A stretch of 64,000 nt of DNA from CADEED01 sp020442965 (lineage in GTDB: Bacteria; Pseudomonadota; Gammaproteobacteria; Steroidobacterales; Steroidobacteraceae): the NCBI GenBank assembly GCA_041395525.1, contig JAWLAH010000002.1, forward strand, positions 186,001 through 250,000, written 5' to 3'. Below the pieces are notes generated by a model. That model made no database searches and was not told where the DNA came from. It saw nothing but the letters and a program-made list of their open reading frames with translations. Within the stretch, counting starts at the first letter, position 1; the number at the start of each line of letters is the position of its first letter. A program made the translations under genes and the position numbers. Positions 51,955-61,798 of this stretch are shown here, piece after piece.

Positions 51955-54900
51955 ATCAGTCCCGGCCGTTTATTCTGCGGCCAGTTGCGACGACGCTGTT
52001 CATGCTCGCGCTGTTCCTCGCGGGCGCCGTGGCGTACCGCTTCCTGCCACTGTCGGCGCTCCCCGAAGTCGACTATCCCACCATCCAGGTGAGCACGCTC
52101 TATCCCGGAGCGAGTCCAGATGTGATCGCCGCGACCGTCACGGCACCGCTCGAGCGTCAGTTCGGCCAAATGACTGGCCTTAAACGCATGTCGTCCGCGT
52201 CCTCCGCAGGTGCGTCAACAATAGTGCTGCAATTTGATCTCAATCTGCTGCTCGATGTGGCCGAGCAGGAAGTACAGGCCGCGATCAATGCGGCCAGTAC
52301 TTTGTTGCCATCGAATCTGCCGGCGCCGCCGATCTATGCCAAAGTCAATCCGGCAGATGCTCCGATACTGACGCTCGGTGTCACGTCGAAGACCCGCACG
52401 CTGGCGGATATTCAGGGAATAGTCGAACAGCGTCTCGCCAATCGTTTATCGCAGATATCCGGTGTTGGTCTCGTGACGCTGTCAGGCGGACAGCGACCAG
52501 CGGTGCGCATTCAGGCGAATGTTAGCAAGCTGGCGTCTCTCGGCCTGTCGCTCGATTCGCTGAGCAGCGCGATCGCAGTGGCCAATGTCAATGGCGCCAA
52601 GGGCAGTTTTGACGGTGCCACCCGCTCCTGGAGCATCGACGCTAACGACCAACTCATCAGCGCGCAGGACTACCGTGAGCTGATCGTCGCCTTCCGTGAT
52701 CAGAATCCAGTGCGTCTGGCAGATGTTGCAGAGGTCGTGGAGTCGTCGGAGAACGTACGGCTTGGCGCCTGGATGAATCGCGAGCCTGCAATCGTCGTTG
52801 ACGTGCAGCGTCAACCCGGCGCGAACGTCATCACGACCGTCGATGCGATCAAGAGCACGCTCGGCGAGCTCACACAGCAGTTGCCCGCCGACGTGCACCT
52901 GACGATTCTGACCGATCGCACCGCGGGTATACGCGCCTCGGTTACGGATGTGCAATTCGAGCTGGTGCTGGCGGTCGTTCTGGTGACGCTCGCTGTCTTC
53001 CTGTTCCTCGGCAGTTGGCAAGCTACCCTGGTTGCGAGTGTCGCCGTGCCATTGTCCCTGGTCAGCAGCCTGGCAGCGCTCTACCTGTTAGATTTCAGTA
53101 TCAACAACCTGACGCTGATGGCGATGACGATCGCCGCGGGATTTGTGATCGACGACGCGGTGGTGGTGGTCGAGAACATCGCCCGCTATCGTGAGGCCGG
53201 CGAGACGCGTATCACGGCGGCTCTCAAGGGATCGAGCGAAATTGGCTTTACGATCATGTCGCTGACCGTGAGCCTGGTGGCGGTGCTGATACCGCTGTTG
53301 TTCATGGGGGATGTAGTCGGCCGATTGTTCCGTGAGTTTGCCGTGACGCTTGCTGTCACCATCATCATTTCCGCGATCGTTGCACTGACACTGGTGCCCA
53401 TGCTACTGGCCCGCGAATTCGGTGGCCAACGTGGGCACTCCAGGGCCGAACCCGAGCCCAGCGGGCCAGTCTGGTTTCAGCGGCTAACCAGTCACTATGC
53501 CAGTTGGCTAGACTGGGTATTGGAGCGCCAAGGCATGATGCTGGCAATTTTCGTCGGGTCGCTCGTCTTGACGGCGTTGTTGTTTGTCGCAATTCCCAAA
53601 GGCTTGTTTCCGGAGCAGGACACTGGCCAGCTGCGGGCGGTGGTCGTCGCTGGGCAGGACGTCTCGTTCGGACGGATGCAGCAACTACAAGGGCAGGTGG
53701 CGGACCTCGTGCTGCAAGATCCGGACGTTGCAAGCCTCAGTTCGAACGTCGGCGTGGACGGGCAGAACCCGACGCTGAATCAGGGTCGGATGCTGATCAA
53801 CCTGGCGCCGAAAGGCCAGCGCGGCAGCCAGGCGGACCTGATTGCGCGCTTGCAAGAACGCGTGCGCGTGTTGTCTGGCGTGAGCCTTTATCTGCAGCCG
53901 GTGCAGGATCTGACGATCGATACAGCTGCGGGCGCCAATTTGTATCGCTTCTCGCTGCAGGGTGCTGATAGCAATGAGGTGTCAGGCACGGCACAGCGCT
54001 TGGTGAAGGCGCTGGCAAATGAGTCGCAAGTCATCAATATCACATCGGATGTGTTGCAGCAGGGCAAGGCGGTCACCGTGATCGTCAACCGGGACACGGC
54101 CGCGCGGCTCGGGGTCAGCGCAGCGACTATCGACAGCGCGCTGTACGACGCTTTCGGTCAGCGGATCATTTCGACAATCTTCACGCCCTATACGCAATAC
54201 CGAGTCATTCTAGAAGCCCACCCGGAGCTGACAACGAGTCCGAGTGCATTGAGCAAGTTGTATGTGCAGGCGAGTGGCGGGGCGCTCGTGCCGCTCAGTA
54301 CGCTTGCGAGCTTCACGGTAGGCGACTCGCCGCTCATCATTTCGCGGGTTGCGCAGTTTCCGGCCGCGACCATCGGCTTCGATCTGGCGCCGGGCGTGTC
54401 ACTGGGTGCCGCAGTGGATTCGATTACGAAGTTGACGCAGCAGATCGGCATACCAGCGGGTATCACGATCAAGTTTGTCGGTGCCACCGATGCATTTCGC
54501 GCCTCACTTGCCAATGAGTTGTACCTGATCCTCGCAGCGATCGTCGTCGTGTACATCGTACTCGGTGTGCTGTACGAGAGTTTCGTGCATCCCTTGACGA
54601 TACTCTCGACACTGCCCTCGGCCGGCGTCGGCGCCTTGTTAGCCCTGCTGCTGACTGGTAACGACCTCGGGGTCATTGGCATCATCGGTATCGTGCTGCT
54701 GATCGGTATCGTCAAGAAGAACGCCATCATGATGATCGACTTTGCGCTCGAGGCTGAGCGCACACAAGGACTCGCTGCGCCACAGGCTATTCGGCAGGCG
54801 GCGCTGCTGCGATTCCGCCCCATCATGATGACGACTTTCGCGGCTTTGTTCGCCGCGTTGCCACTGATTTTTGGCGGCGGGATGGGTGCGGAATTGCGTC

Positions 54901-55049
54901 GCCCGCTGGGGCTGGCGATCGCGGGTGGCTTGATTGTCAGTCAGGCGTTGACGTTGTTCACGACGCCGGTGATCTTCCTCGCGTTCGAGCGGTGGTCGGC
55001 GAAATTGCGCGCACCTGCCGCGGCACCCGGCGCACCGGCGACGTCATGA
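51951..55049 (+). CDS. mdtB: RND efflux permease, MdtB type
   Basis: This inner-membrane proton-driven drug exporter of 1032 aa has 12 transmembrane helices and two large periplasmic loops. Markers are the N-terminal FILRPVATTLFMLALFLAGAVAYRFLP, the TM4 segment IAAGFVIDDAVVVVENI with its proton-relay Asp pair, and LGVIGIIGIVLLIGIVKKNAIMMIDFALEAER in the second half. The GTG start overlaps the mdtA stop. In E. coli MdtB and MdtC form a heterotrimer that exports bile salts, novobiocin and similar compounds. The subunit letter is taken from operon order and resemblance. Confidence 0.93.
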   Translation: MNQSRPFILRPVATTLFMLALFLAGAVAYRFLPLSALPEVDYPTIQVSTLYPGASPDVIAATVTAPLERQFGQMTGLKRMSSASSAGASTIVLQFDLNLLLDVAEQEVQAAINAASTLLPSNLPAPPIYAKVNPADAPILTLGVTSKTRTLADIQGIVEQRLANRLSQISGVGLVTLSGGQRPAVRIQANVSKLASLGLSLDSLSSAIAVANVNGAKGSFDGATRSWSIDANDQLISAQDYRELIVAFRDQNPVRLADVAEVVESSENVRLGAWMNREPAIVVDVQRQPGANVITTVDAIKSTLGELTQQLPADVHLTILTDRTAGIRASVTDVQFELVLAVVLVTLAVFLFLGSWQATLVASVAVPLSLVSSLAALYLLDFSINNLTLMAMTIAAGFVIDDAVVVVENIARYREAGETRITAALKGSSEIGFTIMSLTVSLVAVLIPLLFMGDVVGRLFREFAVTLAVTIIISAIVALTLVPMLLAREFGGQRGHSRAEPEPSGPVWFQRLTSHYASWLDWVLERQGMMLAIFVGSLVLTALLFVAIPKGLFPEQDTGQLRAVVVAGQDVSFGRMQQLQGQVADLVLQDPDVASLSSNVGVDGQNPTLNQGRMLINLAPKGQRGSQADLIARLQERVRVLSGVSLYLQPVQDLTIDTAAGANLYRFSLQGADSNEVSGTAQRLVKALANESQVINITSDVLQQGKAVTVIVNRDTAARLGVSAATIDSALYDAFGQRIISTIFTPYTQYRVILEAHPELTTSPSALSKLYVQASGGALVPLSTLASFTVGDSPLIISRVAQFPAATIGFDLAPGVSLGAAVDSITKLTQQIGIPAGITIKFVGATDAFRASLANELYLILAAIVVVYIVLGVLYESFVHPLTILSTLPSAGVGALLALLLTGNDLGVIGIIGIVLLIGIVKKNAIMMIDFALEAERTQGLAAPQAIRQAALLRFRPIMMTTFAALFAALPLIFGGGMGAELRRPLGLAIAGGLIVSQALTLFTTPVIFLAFERWSAKLRAPAAAPGAPATS

Positions 55050-58000
55050 ATATTTCGGCGCCGTTCATTCGCCGCCCGATCGGCACCTTGTTGCTGACGA
55101 TCGGCATCGGAATGTCCGGTGCGGCTGCCTTCGGGCTCCTGCCGGTAGCGCCGCTACCGCAGGTCGATTTTCCGACCATCAGTGTGCAAGCCAGGATGCC
55201 GGGCGCGAGTCCGGCCACCATGGCATCGAGTGTGGCGTCGCCCCTCGAGCGCCGCCTCGGCACCATCGCCGGCGTCAACGAGATGACCTCACAGTCGGGC
55301 ATTGGCTCGAGTCGTATTACGCTGCAGTTCGATCTCAATCGGGACATAGACGGTGCCGCGCGCGATGTGCAGGCGGCGATCAATGCGGCGCGTGCCGATC
55401 TGCCGGCGGCGCTCAAGAGCAACCCTACCTACCAGAAAGTCAATCCGGCGGACTCGCCGATCCTGATCCTCGCGCTCACCTCGGCGACGCTGACGCCGTC
55501 CGGCATATACGGTGCGGTATCAAACATCATTCAACAGCGTGTGTTGCAAGTAGAGGGGGTTGGCGATGTCGAGCTCGGCGGTGCGGCGCTGCCGGGCGTA
55601 CGCATCGATCTCGACCCGCTGCATCTCGCGCAGCTCGGGGTGTCGCTGGAAGATGTGCGTAGCGCGTTGTCGTCAGCGAGCGCGAATCGTCCGCGTGGGG
55701 TGGTGGAAGGCGAGCGGCTGGCGTGGCAGATCTATGGCAATGCGGCCGCGCAACGCGCTGCGGACTACCGTGATTTGATCGTCGCGTGGCGCAATGGTGC
55801 TGCCGTGCGGCTCGGTGACGTCGCGCATGTGTACGACGGGCCCGAAGACGAACGCACGATGGGGCTGTACAACGGGCGCACGGCGGTCATGGTGATCATC
55901 AGCCGCCAACCCGGTGCCAACATCGTGGCCACGGTCGATGCTGTCAAGGCAGAGATTCCAGCACTGCAGTCGGCCTTGCCTGGCGATGTCAAGTTGCATA
56001 TCGCGTCGGATCGCACCACGACGATCCGCGCGTCGTTGCGCGAGGTGGAGATCACACTGATCATCGCGACGCTGCTGGTCGTATTAGTGGTGAGTGTATT
56101 TCTGCGCTCGTTGCGTGCCACCCTGGTGCCAGCGGTCGCAGTGGTCGTGTCATTGCTTGGCACCGTCGGCGTGATGTACGTGGCGGGCTTTTCTCTCAAT
56201 AACCTATCCTTGATGGCGCTAACCATCGCCACAGGTTTCGTCGTCGACGACGCTATCGTCGTTCTCGAGAATATCTCGCGCCATGTGGAGGACGGTATGC
56301 AGCCGTTCGCCGCCGCATTGCTCGGCGCGCGCGAGGTGGGCTTCACGGTCGTATCGATTTCGATCAGTCTTGTCGCGGTGTTCATTCCGCTCTTGTTCAT
56401 GGGCGGGATCATTGGTCGACTGTTCCGCGAGTTCGCGATCACGATGTCGGTGGCAGTGATGATCAGTCTGGTGATTTCACTGACTGCCACCCCGATGATT
56501 GCGGCGCGTGTGCTGCGCACGACTGATCGACAGAGTCGCATTGCAGTGTTGTTCGAGCGTTGGCTGGGGCGGGCGCAGACGCAATACGCACGCAATCTGG
56601 ATTGGGCGCTGGCTCATCGTGGCGTCGTGCTGTTGATTTTGCTGGCAGCCGCAGGTTTGAACGTAGCATTGCTGTCAGTTGGCAAGAAGGGGTTCTTTCC
56701 GGAGCAGGATACTTCTGGGGTGATGGGCGGTATACGTGCGGACCAGAGTATTTCGTTCAGCGACACGCGCAAGAAGCTCGCGCAGATCGTCAAGATCATC
56801 ACCAATGATCCCAGTGTTGCCAACGTGGTTGCTTTCACCGGTGGTGCACGTGCCGGCGGCGGGTTTCTGTATGTCAATCTCAAACCGAAAGGTCAGCGCG
56901 ACCCTAGTCGCGCGGTGATCGCGCGGCTGCGGCCCCAGCTGGCGCGTGTGACTGGGGTGTCGGCATTTCTCAATCCCGTACAGGATCTCAGAGTGGGTGG
57001 GCGCGGCACCACCAGTACGTATCAATACACTTTGCGTGCCGATGATCCGGAGACACTGCGAACGGCAGGCAACAAGCTCGTTGATTTGTTGAAGGCGGAC
57101 TCCGCTTTCACCGACGTCGACGTCGATCAACAGGACGGCGGCGCCGAGGTCTATGTGCAGGTCGACCGCGCCAGTGCGGCGCGACTTGGCATCAGCGCCA
57201 AGGCGATCGATGCTGCGCTGTACGACAGCTTCGGGCAACGCCAGGTCGCCACGATCTACTCGGGACTCAATCAGTATCATGTTGTGATGGGTGTGGCGGA
57301 TGAATTCAGTGGATCACCGGCGGCGCTCGATCTGGTCCATGTCCCGCTCGGGGCCGTGGCCGGGGCGACCGTGGTGAATAGCGGATCTACGCCGGTGTCA
57401 TCTACCGGTAGTGCCGGGGATGGGTCGACCGGTTCAGCAGTCAGCATCAAGGCCAACGCGACCGTGCCCTTGTCGGCGATCGCTCATTGGGCCAATGGTT
57501 CGACGGCGGCCCGAGTCAATCATGACAATGGGCAACCCGCAGCCACCGTGTCATTCAACCTGGCTAACAACGTGTCGCTCGGTCAGGCTGCCGCACGTCT
57601 GCTCGAAATTCAGCAATCCGCCAACTTCCCGTCGAGCGTACATGGCAGCTTCGCGGGCACCGCGAAGGCCTTTTCGCAATCGACGACGACGATGCCGTTG
57701 CTCATCTTGGCGGCACTTGTCGTTATCTACATTGTCCTGGGCATACTCTATGAAAGCGCAATTCACCCGCTGACGGTGATGTCGACGCTACCGTCGGCGG
57801 GCGTTGGAGCCGCGCTGGCCCTGCTGTTGACCGGTTCTGAATTCGATCTCATTGCGCTGATTGGTTTGATCCTGTTGATCGGTATCGTCAAGAAGAACGC
57901 AATCATGATCATTGACTTTGCGCTCGATGCAGAGCGCTCCCGCGGCATCAGCGCGCTCGAAGCGGTGCGGGAGGCGGCGTTGCTGCGCTTTCGTCCGATC

Positions 58001-58234
58001 CTGATGACCACGCTAGCCGCCGCGCTCGGCGCCTTGCCGCTCGCGATCGGATTCGGCGAGGGCGCAGAACTGCGGCGGCCACTCGGAATCACGATCATTG
58101 GCGGCCTGATCGCCAGCCAAGTGCTGACGTTGCTGACCACGCCGGTGGTCTATCTGGCGCTCGATCGATTTCGCCGTCGCAGTTCGCATGAAGAGTTGCT
58201 TGCGAGGCACGGGGACCCGGTGGTAGCGACATGA
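55046..58234 (+). CDS. mdtC: RND efflux permease, MdtC type
   Basis: This second RND pump subunit of 1062 aa has its ATG overlapping the mdtB stop (ATGA). It has the N-terminal FIRRPIGTLLLTIGIGMSGAAAFGLLP, the TM4 segment IATGFVVDDAIVVLENI and IALIGLILLIGIVKKNAIMIIDFALDAERS. A Ser/Thr/Gly-rich insertion of about 35 residues (bases 57363-57467, VVNSGSTPVSSTGSAGDG) breaks the periplasmic domain between VHVPL and VPLSAIA. MdtB has no counterpart there. It probably forms a mixed trimer with MdtB, and its ATGA overlap with the outer-membrane channel gene implies balanced synthesis. Confidence 0.93.
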   Translation: MNISAPFIRRPIGTLLLTIGIGMSGAAAFGLLPVAPLPQVDFPTISVQARMPGASPATMASSVASPLERRLGTIAGVNEMTSQSGIGSSRITLQFDLNRDIDGAARDVQAAINAARADLPAALKSNPTYQKVNPADSPILILALTSATLTPSGIYGAVSNIIQQRVLQVEGVGDVELGGAALPGVRIDLDPLHLAQLGVSLEDVRSALSSASANRPRGVVEGERLAWQIYGNAAAQRAADYRDLIVAWRNGAAVRLGDVAHVYDGPEDERTMGLYNGRTAVMVIISRQPGANIVATVDAVKAEIPALQSALPGDVKLHIASDRTTTIRASLREVEITLIIATLLVVLVVSVFLRSLRATLVPAVAVVVSLLGTVGVMYVAGFSLNNLSLMALTIATGFVVDDAIVVLENISRHVEDGMQPFAAALLGAREVGFTVVSISISLVAVFIPLLFMGGIIGRLFREFAITMSVAVMISLVISLTATPMIAARVLRTTDRQSRIAVLFERWLGRAQTQYARNLDWALAHRGVVLLILLAAAGLNVALLSVGKKGFFPEQDTSGVMGGIRADQSISFSDTRKKLAQIVKIITNDPSVANVVAFTGGARAGGGFLYVNLKPKGQRDPSRAVIARLRPQLARVTGVSAFLNPVQDLRVGGRGTTSTYQYTLRADDPETLRTAGNKLVDLLKADSAFTDVDVDQQDGGAEVYVQVDRASAARLGISAKAIDAALYDSFGQRQVATIYSGLNQYHVVMGVADEFSGSPAALDLVHVPLGAVAGATVVNSGSTPVSSTGSAGDGSTGSAVSIKANATVPLSAIAHWANGSTAARVNHDNGQPAATVSFNLANNVSLGQAAARLLEIQQSANFPSSVHGSFAGTAKAFSQSTTTMPLLILAALVVIYIVLGILYESAIHPLTVMSTLPSAGVGAALALLLTGSEFDLIALIGLILLIGIVKKNAIMIIDFALDAERSRGISALEAVREAALLRFRPILMTTLAAALGALPLAIGFGEGAELRRPLGITIIGGLIASQVLTLLTTPVVYLALDRFRRRSSHEELLARHGDPVVAT

Positions 58235-59649
58235 AAACGCGTTTGCTCGGCTTTACGATACCCATGATCTTGGCCGCCTGCAGCCTCGCGCCGGTCTACC
58301 GCGTCCCGAGCACGGCAGCGATTCCAGACGGCTTCAAGGAAGCTCCGGGCTGGCGCGTCGCGACGCCGGCCGATGGCGCCAGTCGAGGGACCTGGTGGTC
58401 CTTGTTAGGCGATCCCATGCTCGACTCTCTCGAGGCGCGTGCGCTCGTCTCGAATCAGAATCTCGCGGCTGCAAAAGCTGCCTACGACAGCGCGCGCGCG
58501 CTGGTGCGTGAGCAACGGGCGGCATATTTGCCGACTGTCGGTTTGAACGCCAACGCAAATCGGCCGGGTACTTTCGCCGATCGTGGTTCATCCACAGTCA
58601 ACACCAGTAGTTCGGCACGCTACGTCATGTCGCTCGGTGCGAGTTGGGAGCCCGATCTCTGGGGTCGGATCGGAAACATGGTCAGCGAAGCCGGCGCATC
58701 GGCCGCGGCGAGTGGCGCCGATCTTGCGAGCGCGACTCTGTCGGTGCAGGGCGAACTCGCCTTGAACTACGTGCAACTGCGCGGGATCGAAGCACAGCAG
58801 GTAATCTTGGCCGCGACACTCAGCGACTACGAGAAGGCCGTAACCATCACGACCAATCGCTATGACGCCGGTGTGGTAGCGCGCTCGGACGTTTTGCAAG
58901 CCGAGACGGCGCTGCACAATGCGCGCGCCAACGCGGCGGATCTTGAACGGCAACGAGCGATCCTCGAGCACGCGATCGCGACGCTGGTGGGCGAGAATGC
59001 GTCGAGTTTCACTTTGCCGAACAGCGCGACACCGCTCGCGGTTCCAGAGGTGCCGGGCGTGTTGCCGGCGGCGCTGATGGAGCGGCGACCCGACATTGCT
59101 GCCGCCGAGCGCCGCGTTGCGGCGGCGAATGCGAGCATCGGCATTCAGCGCGCAGCATTCTTTCCGGCGATCGACTTGAGTGGCGATGCGGGTTACAGCG
59201 CTCTCAGCACTGGCGTTTTGTTTGAAGCGACGAGCAGCGTCTGGTCGTTAGGTCTGACGGGTGCGCTGGCCCTGCTCGATTTCGGTGCGCGGTCGGCCAA
59301 CGTCGATAAAGCTCGCGCGGCCTACGAACAGACGGTGGCGCAATATCGTCAGACGGTACTCACCGCGTTCCAGCAAACCGAAGACGCGTTGGCCGCGGTC
59401 CGCGTATTGCAGCAAGTCGCCTTGGAGCGCGACGCGAGTGCCACCGCTGCCACCCGCGCTGAGGCGATCGCTCGCAACCAGTATCTGGCTGGTACCATCG
59501 GCTACTCGGATCTGATCGTGGTTCAGACTAACAGTCTGGCGGCCCGTAGCGCTGCCGCTCAGTCGGTCACGGACCGCCAGAGTGCGGCGATTGCGCTGCT
59601 GCAGGCGATTGGTGGGGATTGGAGGACTTCGGCCACGGCCGGTCAATAG
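58231..59649 (+). CDS. OprM/NodT-family outer-membrane efflux lipoprotein
   Basis: This TolC-like channel of 472 aa has a lipobox (ILAAC, Cys17) for lipid anchoring. The OMF repeats are clear: WWSLLGDPMLDSLEARALVSNQNLAAAKAAYDSAR, SLGASWEPDLWGRI, VITNRYDAGVVARSDVLQAETAL-like segments, RRPDIAAAERRVAAANASIGIQRAAFFPAIDLSG and a final LSYSDLIVVQ-like region. Its ATG overlaps the mdtC stop. It completes the tripartite MdtABC pump and could also serve the EmrAB pump, which has no channel of its own nearby. Confidence 0.93.
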   Translation: MKTRLLGFTIPMILAACSLAPVYRVPSTAAIPDGFKEAPGWRVATPADGASRGTWWSLLGDPMLDSLEARALVSNQNLAAAKAAYDSARALVREQRAAYLPTVGLNANANRPGTFADRGSSTVNTSSSARYVMSLGASWEPDLWGRIGNMVSEAGASAAASGADLASATLSVQGELALNYVQLRGIEAQQVILAATLSDYEKAVTITTNRYDAGVVARSDVLQAETALHNARANAADLERQRAILEHAIATLVGENASSFTLPNSATPLAVPEVPGVLPAALMERRPDIAAAERRVAAANASIGIQRAAFFPAIDLSGDAGYSALSTGVLFEATSSVWSLGLTGALALLDFGARSANVDKARAAYEQTVAQYRQTVLTAFQQTEDALAAVRVLQQVALERDASATAATRAEAIARNQYLAGTIGYSDLIVVQTNSLAARSAAAQSVTDRQSAAIALLQAIGGDWRTSATAGQ

Positions 59650-59667
59650 ACATCACGAGGTGGTTAC

Positions 59668-60462
59668 ATGCATGTATGGCAATGGTTGGTCACAGGGCTC
59701 GTCGCCGGCCTGATCGCGCGGCTTGTGTTGCGCGGAGCGCGACTCTCATTGGGCGCAGATCTTGCGCTGGGGAGCCTGGGTGGGCTCGCGTCCGGCGCAT
59801 TGTTGCAGTATGCGGGGGTCGTCGGTCCGGGGGCCGGTAACCTCAACATCATCGTGGCATTGATCGGCGCGGTCGGGTTGATCGCGACGATGCAGGCGAT
59901 CGTGCGAACGACGTCTGGCGCCGGGCGTCTGGTCAAAGCAGCCATCAAGACACCGGATCTGGAGTCGGCAGTTCGCGGGTTAGGTGACCGCGAGCGGCGA
60001 GTTCTGCGCCGCTTTCTGCAGCGCGATACGATCGCACGTGACGCGAATGTCGTCGAACAAGAACGGACCACACTCGGGCAGCGTGCTGCCGATCGCATCG
60101 CCGCATTCGGCGGCAGTTGGGCATTCATGGGGCTGTTCGCGGCGTTGCTGTTGGCGTGGATGCTCTACAACGCCGAGAGCAGCAAGCCATTCGATGTTTA
60201 CCCGTTCATTCTGCTCAATCTCGTGTTGTCGTGCCTCGCCGCCGCGCAGGCGCCGATCATTCTGATGAGCCAGAATCGGCAGGCGGAGAAGGATCGCCTC
60301 GCTGCACGGCTCGACTTCGAGGTCAACCTCAAAGCCGAGCTCGAAATTCTCTCGTTACACGAGAAGGTTGATGGGCTGCGCGAGAAAGCCTGGCAGGAGC
60401 TTCTCGAGATACAGCAGCGCCAGCTGGCGTTACTCGAGAAGCTCGAAAACGCACGTCGTTAG
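59668..60462 (+). CDS. GlsB/YeaQ-like plus DUF1003 fusion membrane protein
   Basis: This inner-membrane protein of 264 aa joins two families. Residues 1-80 resemble the GlsB/YeaQ/YmgE transglycosylase-associated type: short Gly-rich helices, LVAGLIARLVLRG, then LALGSLGGLASGALL. Residues 125-250 are a complete DUF1003 domain: FGGSWAFMGLFAALLLAWMLYN, PFILLNLVLSCLAAAQAPIILMSQNRQAEKDR, then FEVNLKAELEILSLHEK. A charged linker (about 95-125) connects them. GAGG lies before the ATG. DUF1003 proteins are membrane proteins of unknown function. It follows the efflux operon after 18 bases and may be co-transcribed with it. Confidence 0.85.
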   Translation: MHVWQWLVTGLVAGLIARLVLRGARLSLGADLALGSLGGLASGALLQYAGVVGPGAGNLNIIVALIGAVGLIATMQAIVRTTSGAGRLVKAAIKTPDLESAVRGLGDRERRVLRRFLQRDTIARDANVVEQERTTLGQRAADRIAAFGGSWAFMGLFAALLLAWMLYNAESSKPFDVYPFILLNLVLSCLAAAQAPIILMSQNRQAEKDRLAARLDFEVNLKAELEILSLHEKVDGLREKAWQELLEIQQRQLALLEKLENARR

Positions 60463-60478
60463 ATTTTTGGAAGACACG

Positions 60479-61177
60479 CTAACGAACGCTGTAACCGCGT
60501 CCTTCGAGACAGGCCGTCATCGCACGAAAGTAGGCGGCACGCTGATCGCTCGCTTGCTGTGGCGAAGTACCGCTGTCCGGCTGAGTTGGGTCGTAGCGGG
60601 TTTGATCCGCCGCCCAAGTATGGCACTCGTAGCGATCGGTCGATTGCTGCTCGGCGCTTTGGCCGTTCTTTGGGTACACAAACAATTGGTCATCACCGCT
60701 CGGCAGATTGGTCGATACCTCGCTATCGTCGGGTGGCGCCGATACGACATAGCTACGCTGCTGGGGCAGCCAGCGGTAGTACACGTTGTCCGCGTAGTAG
60801 TACGGCAGACCAGCTACCCAGATGGTGGTGTAGAAGGGGGGTAGAAACGGCACCATGAGTCCGAACGGTGGCGCGACGATCGTAAAGCGGGGCCCGTACG
60901 GCCGATACCAGCTGCCGCCGCTAAAGTAGTACGGCGTCCCACGGTAGCGCACCGACCTTGCAGCACGCGGAACGCTCGCCACGATTTGGCCACGCACCGG
61001 ATAGTACCGGTTGTGATTGTAACGGTTGTCAAGGATCCGGCCACCGTCTCGCTGAGTTGGCGTTGCGCCCCGTCGGTCGCTTTGATTGCGGTCCGCCCGC
61101 GCGTTGCCAGCAAAGGCCGTCAGTACTAACAAAGCGAACATCGCCGGTGCCATAGCGGTCAGTTTGGTTCGATTCAT
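60479..61177 (-). CDS. DUF6515-like secreted protein with C-terminal RYEC domain
   Basis: This is a protein of 232 aa from the ATG at 61177 (AAGGAG upstream), with a signal peptide ending near NARA. The central part is rich in Tyr, Pro and Gly (VRYRGTPYYFSGGSWYRPYGPRFTIVAPPFGL and AGLPYYYADNVYYRW), the DUF6515 pattern. The last 66 residues (FVYPKNGQSAEQQSTDRYEC, HTWAADQTRYDP, then RAMTACLEGRGYSVR) form a domain with two Cys that is shared with the next gene upstream. It is probably periplasmic or outer-membrane-associated. It is convergent with the DUF1003 gene. Confidence 0.8.
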   Translation of the reverse strand: MNRTKLTAMAPAMFALLVLTAFAGNARADRNQSDRRGATPTQRDGGRILDNRYNHNRYYPVRGQIVASVPRAARSVRYRGTPYYFSGGSWYRPYGPRFTIVAPPFGLMVPFLPPFYTTIWVAGLPYYYADNVYYRWLPQQRSYVVSAPPDDSEVSTNLPSGDDQLFVYPKNGQSAEQQSTDRYECHTWAADQTRYDPTQPDSGTSPQQASDQRAAYFRAMTACLEGRGYSVR

Positions 61178-61205
61178 CTTGATCACTCCTTCAAGTCTGG
61201 CCGCG

Positions 61206-61781
61206 TTACTGCACGCGATAATTGCGGCCTTCGAGGCACGCCGTCATGGCTCGTCTATAGTTGATCGCCTGCGCATCGAGCGCAGCGGCCTGCTGCTCAT
61301 TGCGCGTGTCGTAGCGTTGCCGAACGTGTTGTGCTCGTTGCGCCTGTGCTGCGTCGGCCGAAGCACCGACAATCGCACCCGCTACGGCGCCGATAACAGC
61401 GCCGACCCCAGCATCCCGTGGCCGTGCAACGGCTGCGCCCAGCACCGCACCGGTCACGACTCCGGCGGCCGTGTTTTGGCCGCTGGCGGCGGGCACCACT
61501 TCAACTCGTTGATGGGGTGCCAATTGTGGCCGGCTAGGGTCGAAGCCGGTTTGCGCGACCGCCCAGCGATAACATTCATAGCGGTCGCGCCGCTGTTGCT
61601 CGCTACTTTGGTTGGCGGCCGGGTAGAAGATGACCTGAGTGACGGGCAGCGGCTGCGCCGGGGCCGCAGCGACCGGGCGTTGGTAGGACTGCGGCGCGAC
61701 GCAGGCAGTGAGTGCGACCACGCCACACAAGGCAGCTGCGGCGCGGCTTGCGGCCAACGGGATGGTTCGATGGCGGATCAT
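61206..61781 (-). CDS. Glycine-zipper lipoprotein with split RYEC domain
   Basis: This is a lipoprotein of 191 aa from the ATG at 61781 (GAGGA upstream) with the lipobox LTAC. The long frame upstream is Arg-rich and overlaps the neighbour, so it is rejected. FYPAANQSSEQQRRDRYECYRWAVAQTGFDP is followed by a glycine-zipper segment (about 105-150, GVVTGAVLGAAVARPRDAGVGAVIGAVAGAIVGAS). The end is INYRRAMTACLEGRNYRVQ. The two halves correspond to the contiguous C-terminal domain of the next gene. Gly-zippers often associate with or insert into membranes. The function is unknown. Confidence 0.82.
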   Translation of the reverse strand: MIRHRTIPLAASRAAAALCGVVALTACVAPQSYQRPVAAAPAQPLPVTQVIFYPAANQSSEQQRRDRYECYRWAVAQTGFDPSRPQLAPHQRVEVVPAASGQNTAAGVVTGAVLGAAVARPRDAGVGAVIGAVAGAIVGASADAAQAQRAQHVRQRYDTRNEQQAAALDAQAINYRRAMTACLEGRNYRVQ

Positions 61782-61798
61782 GGCGGAGTCCTCAAGCT

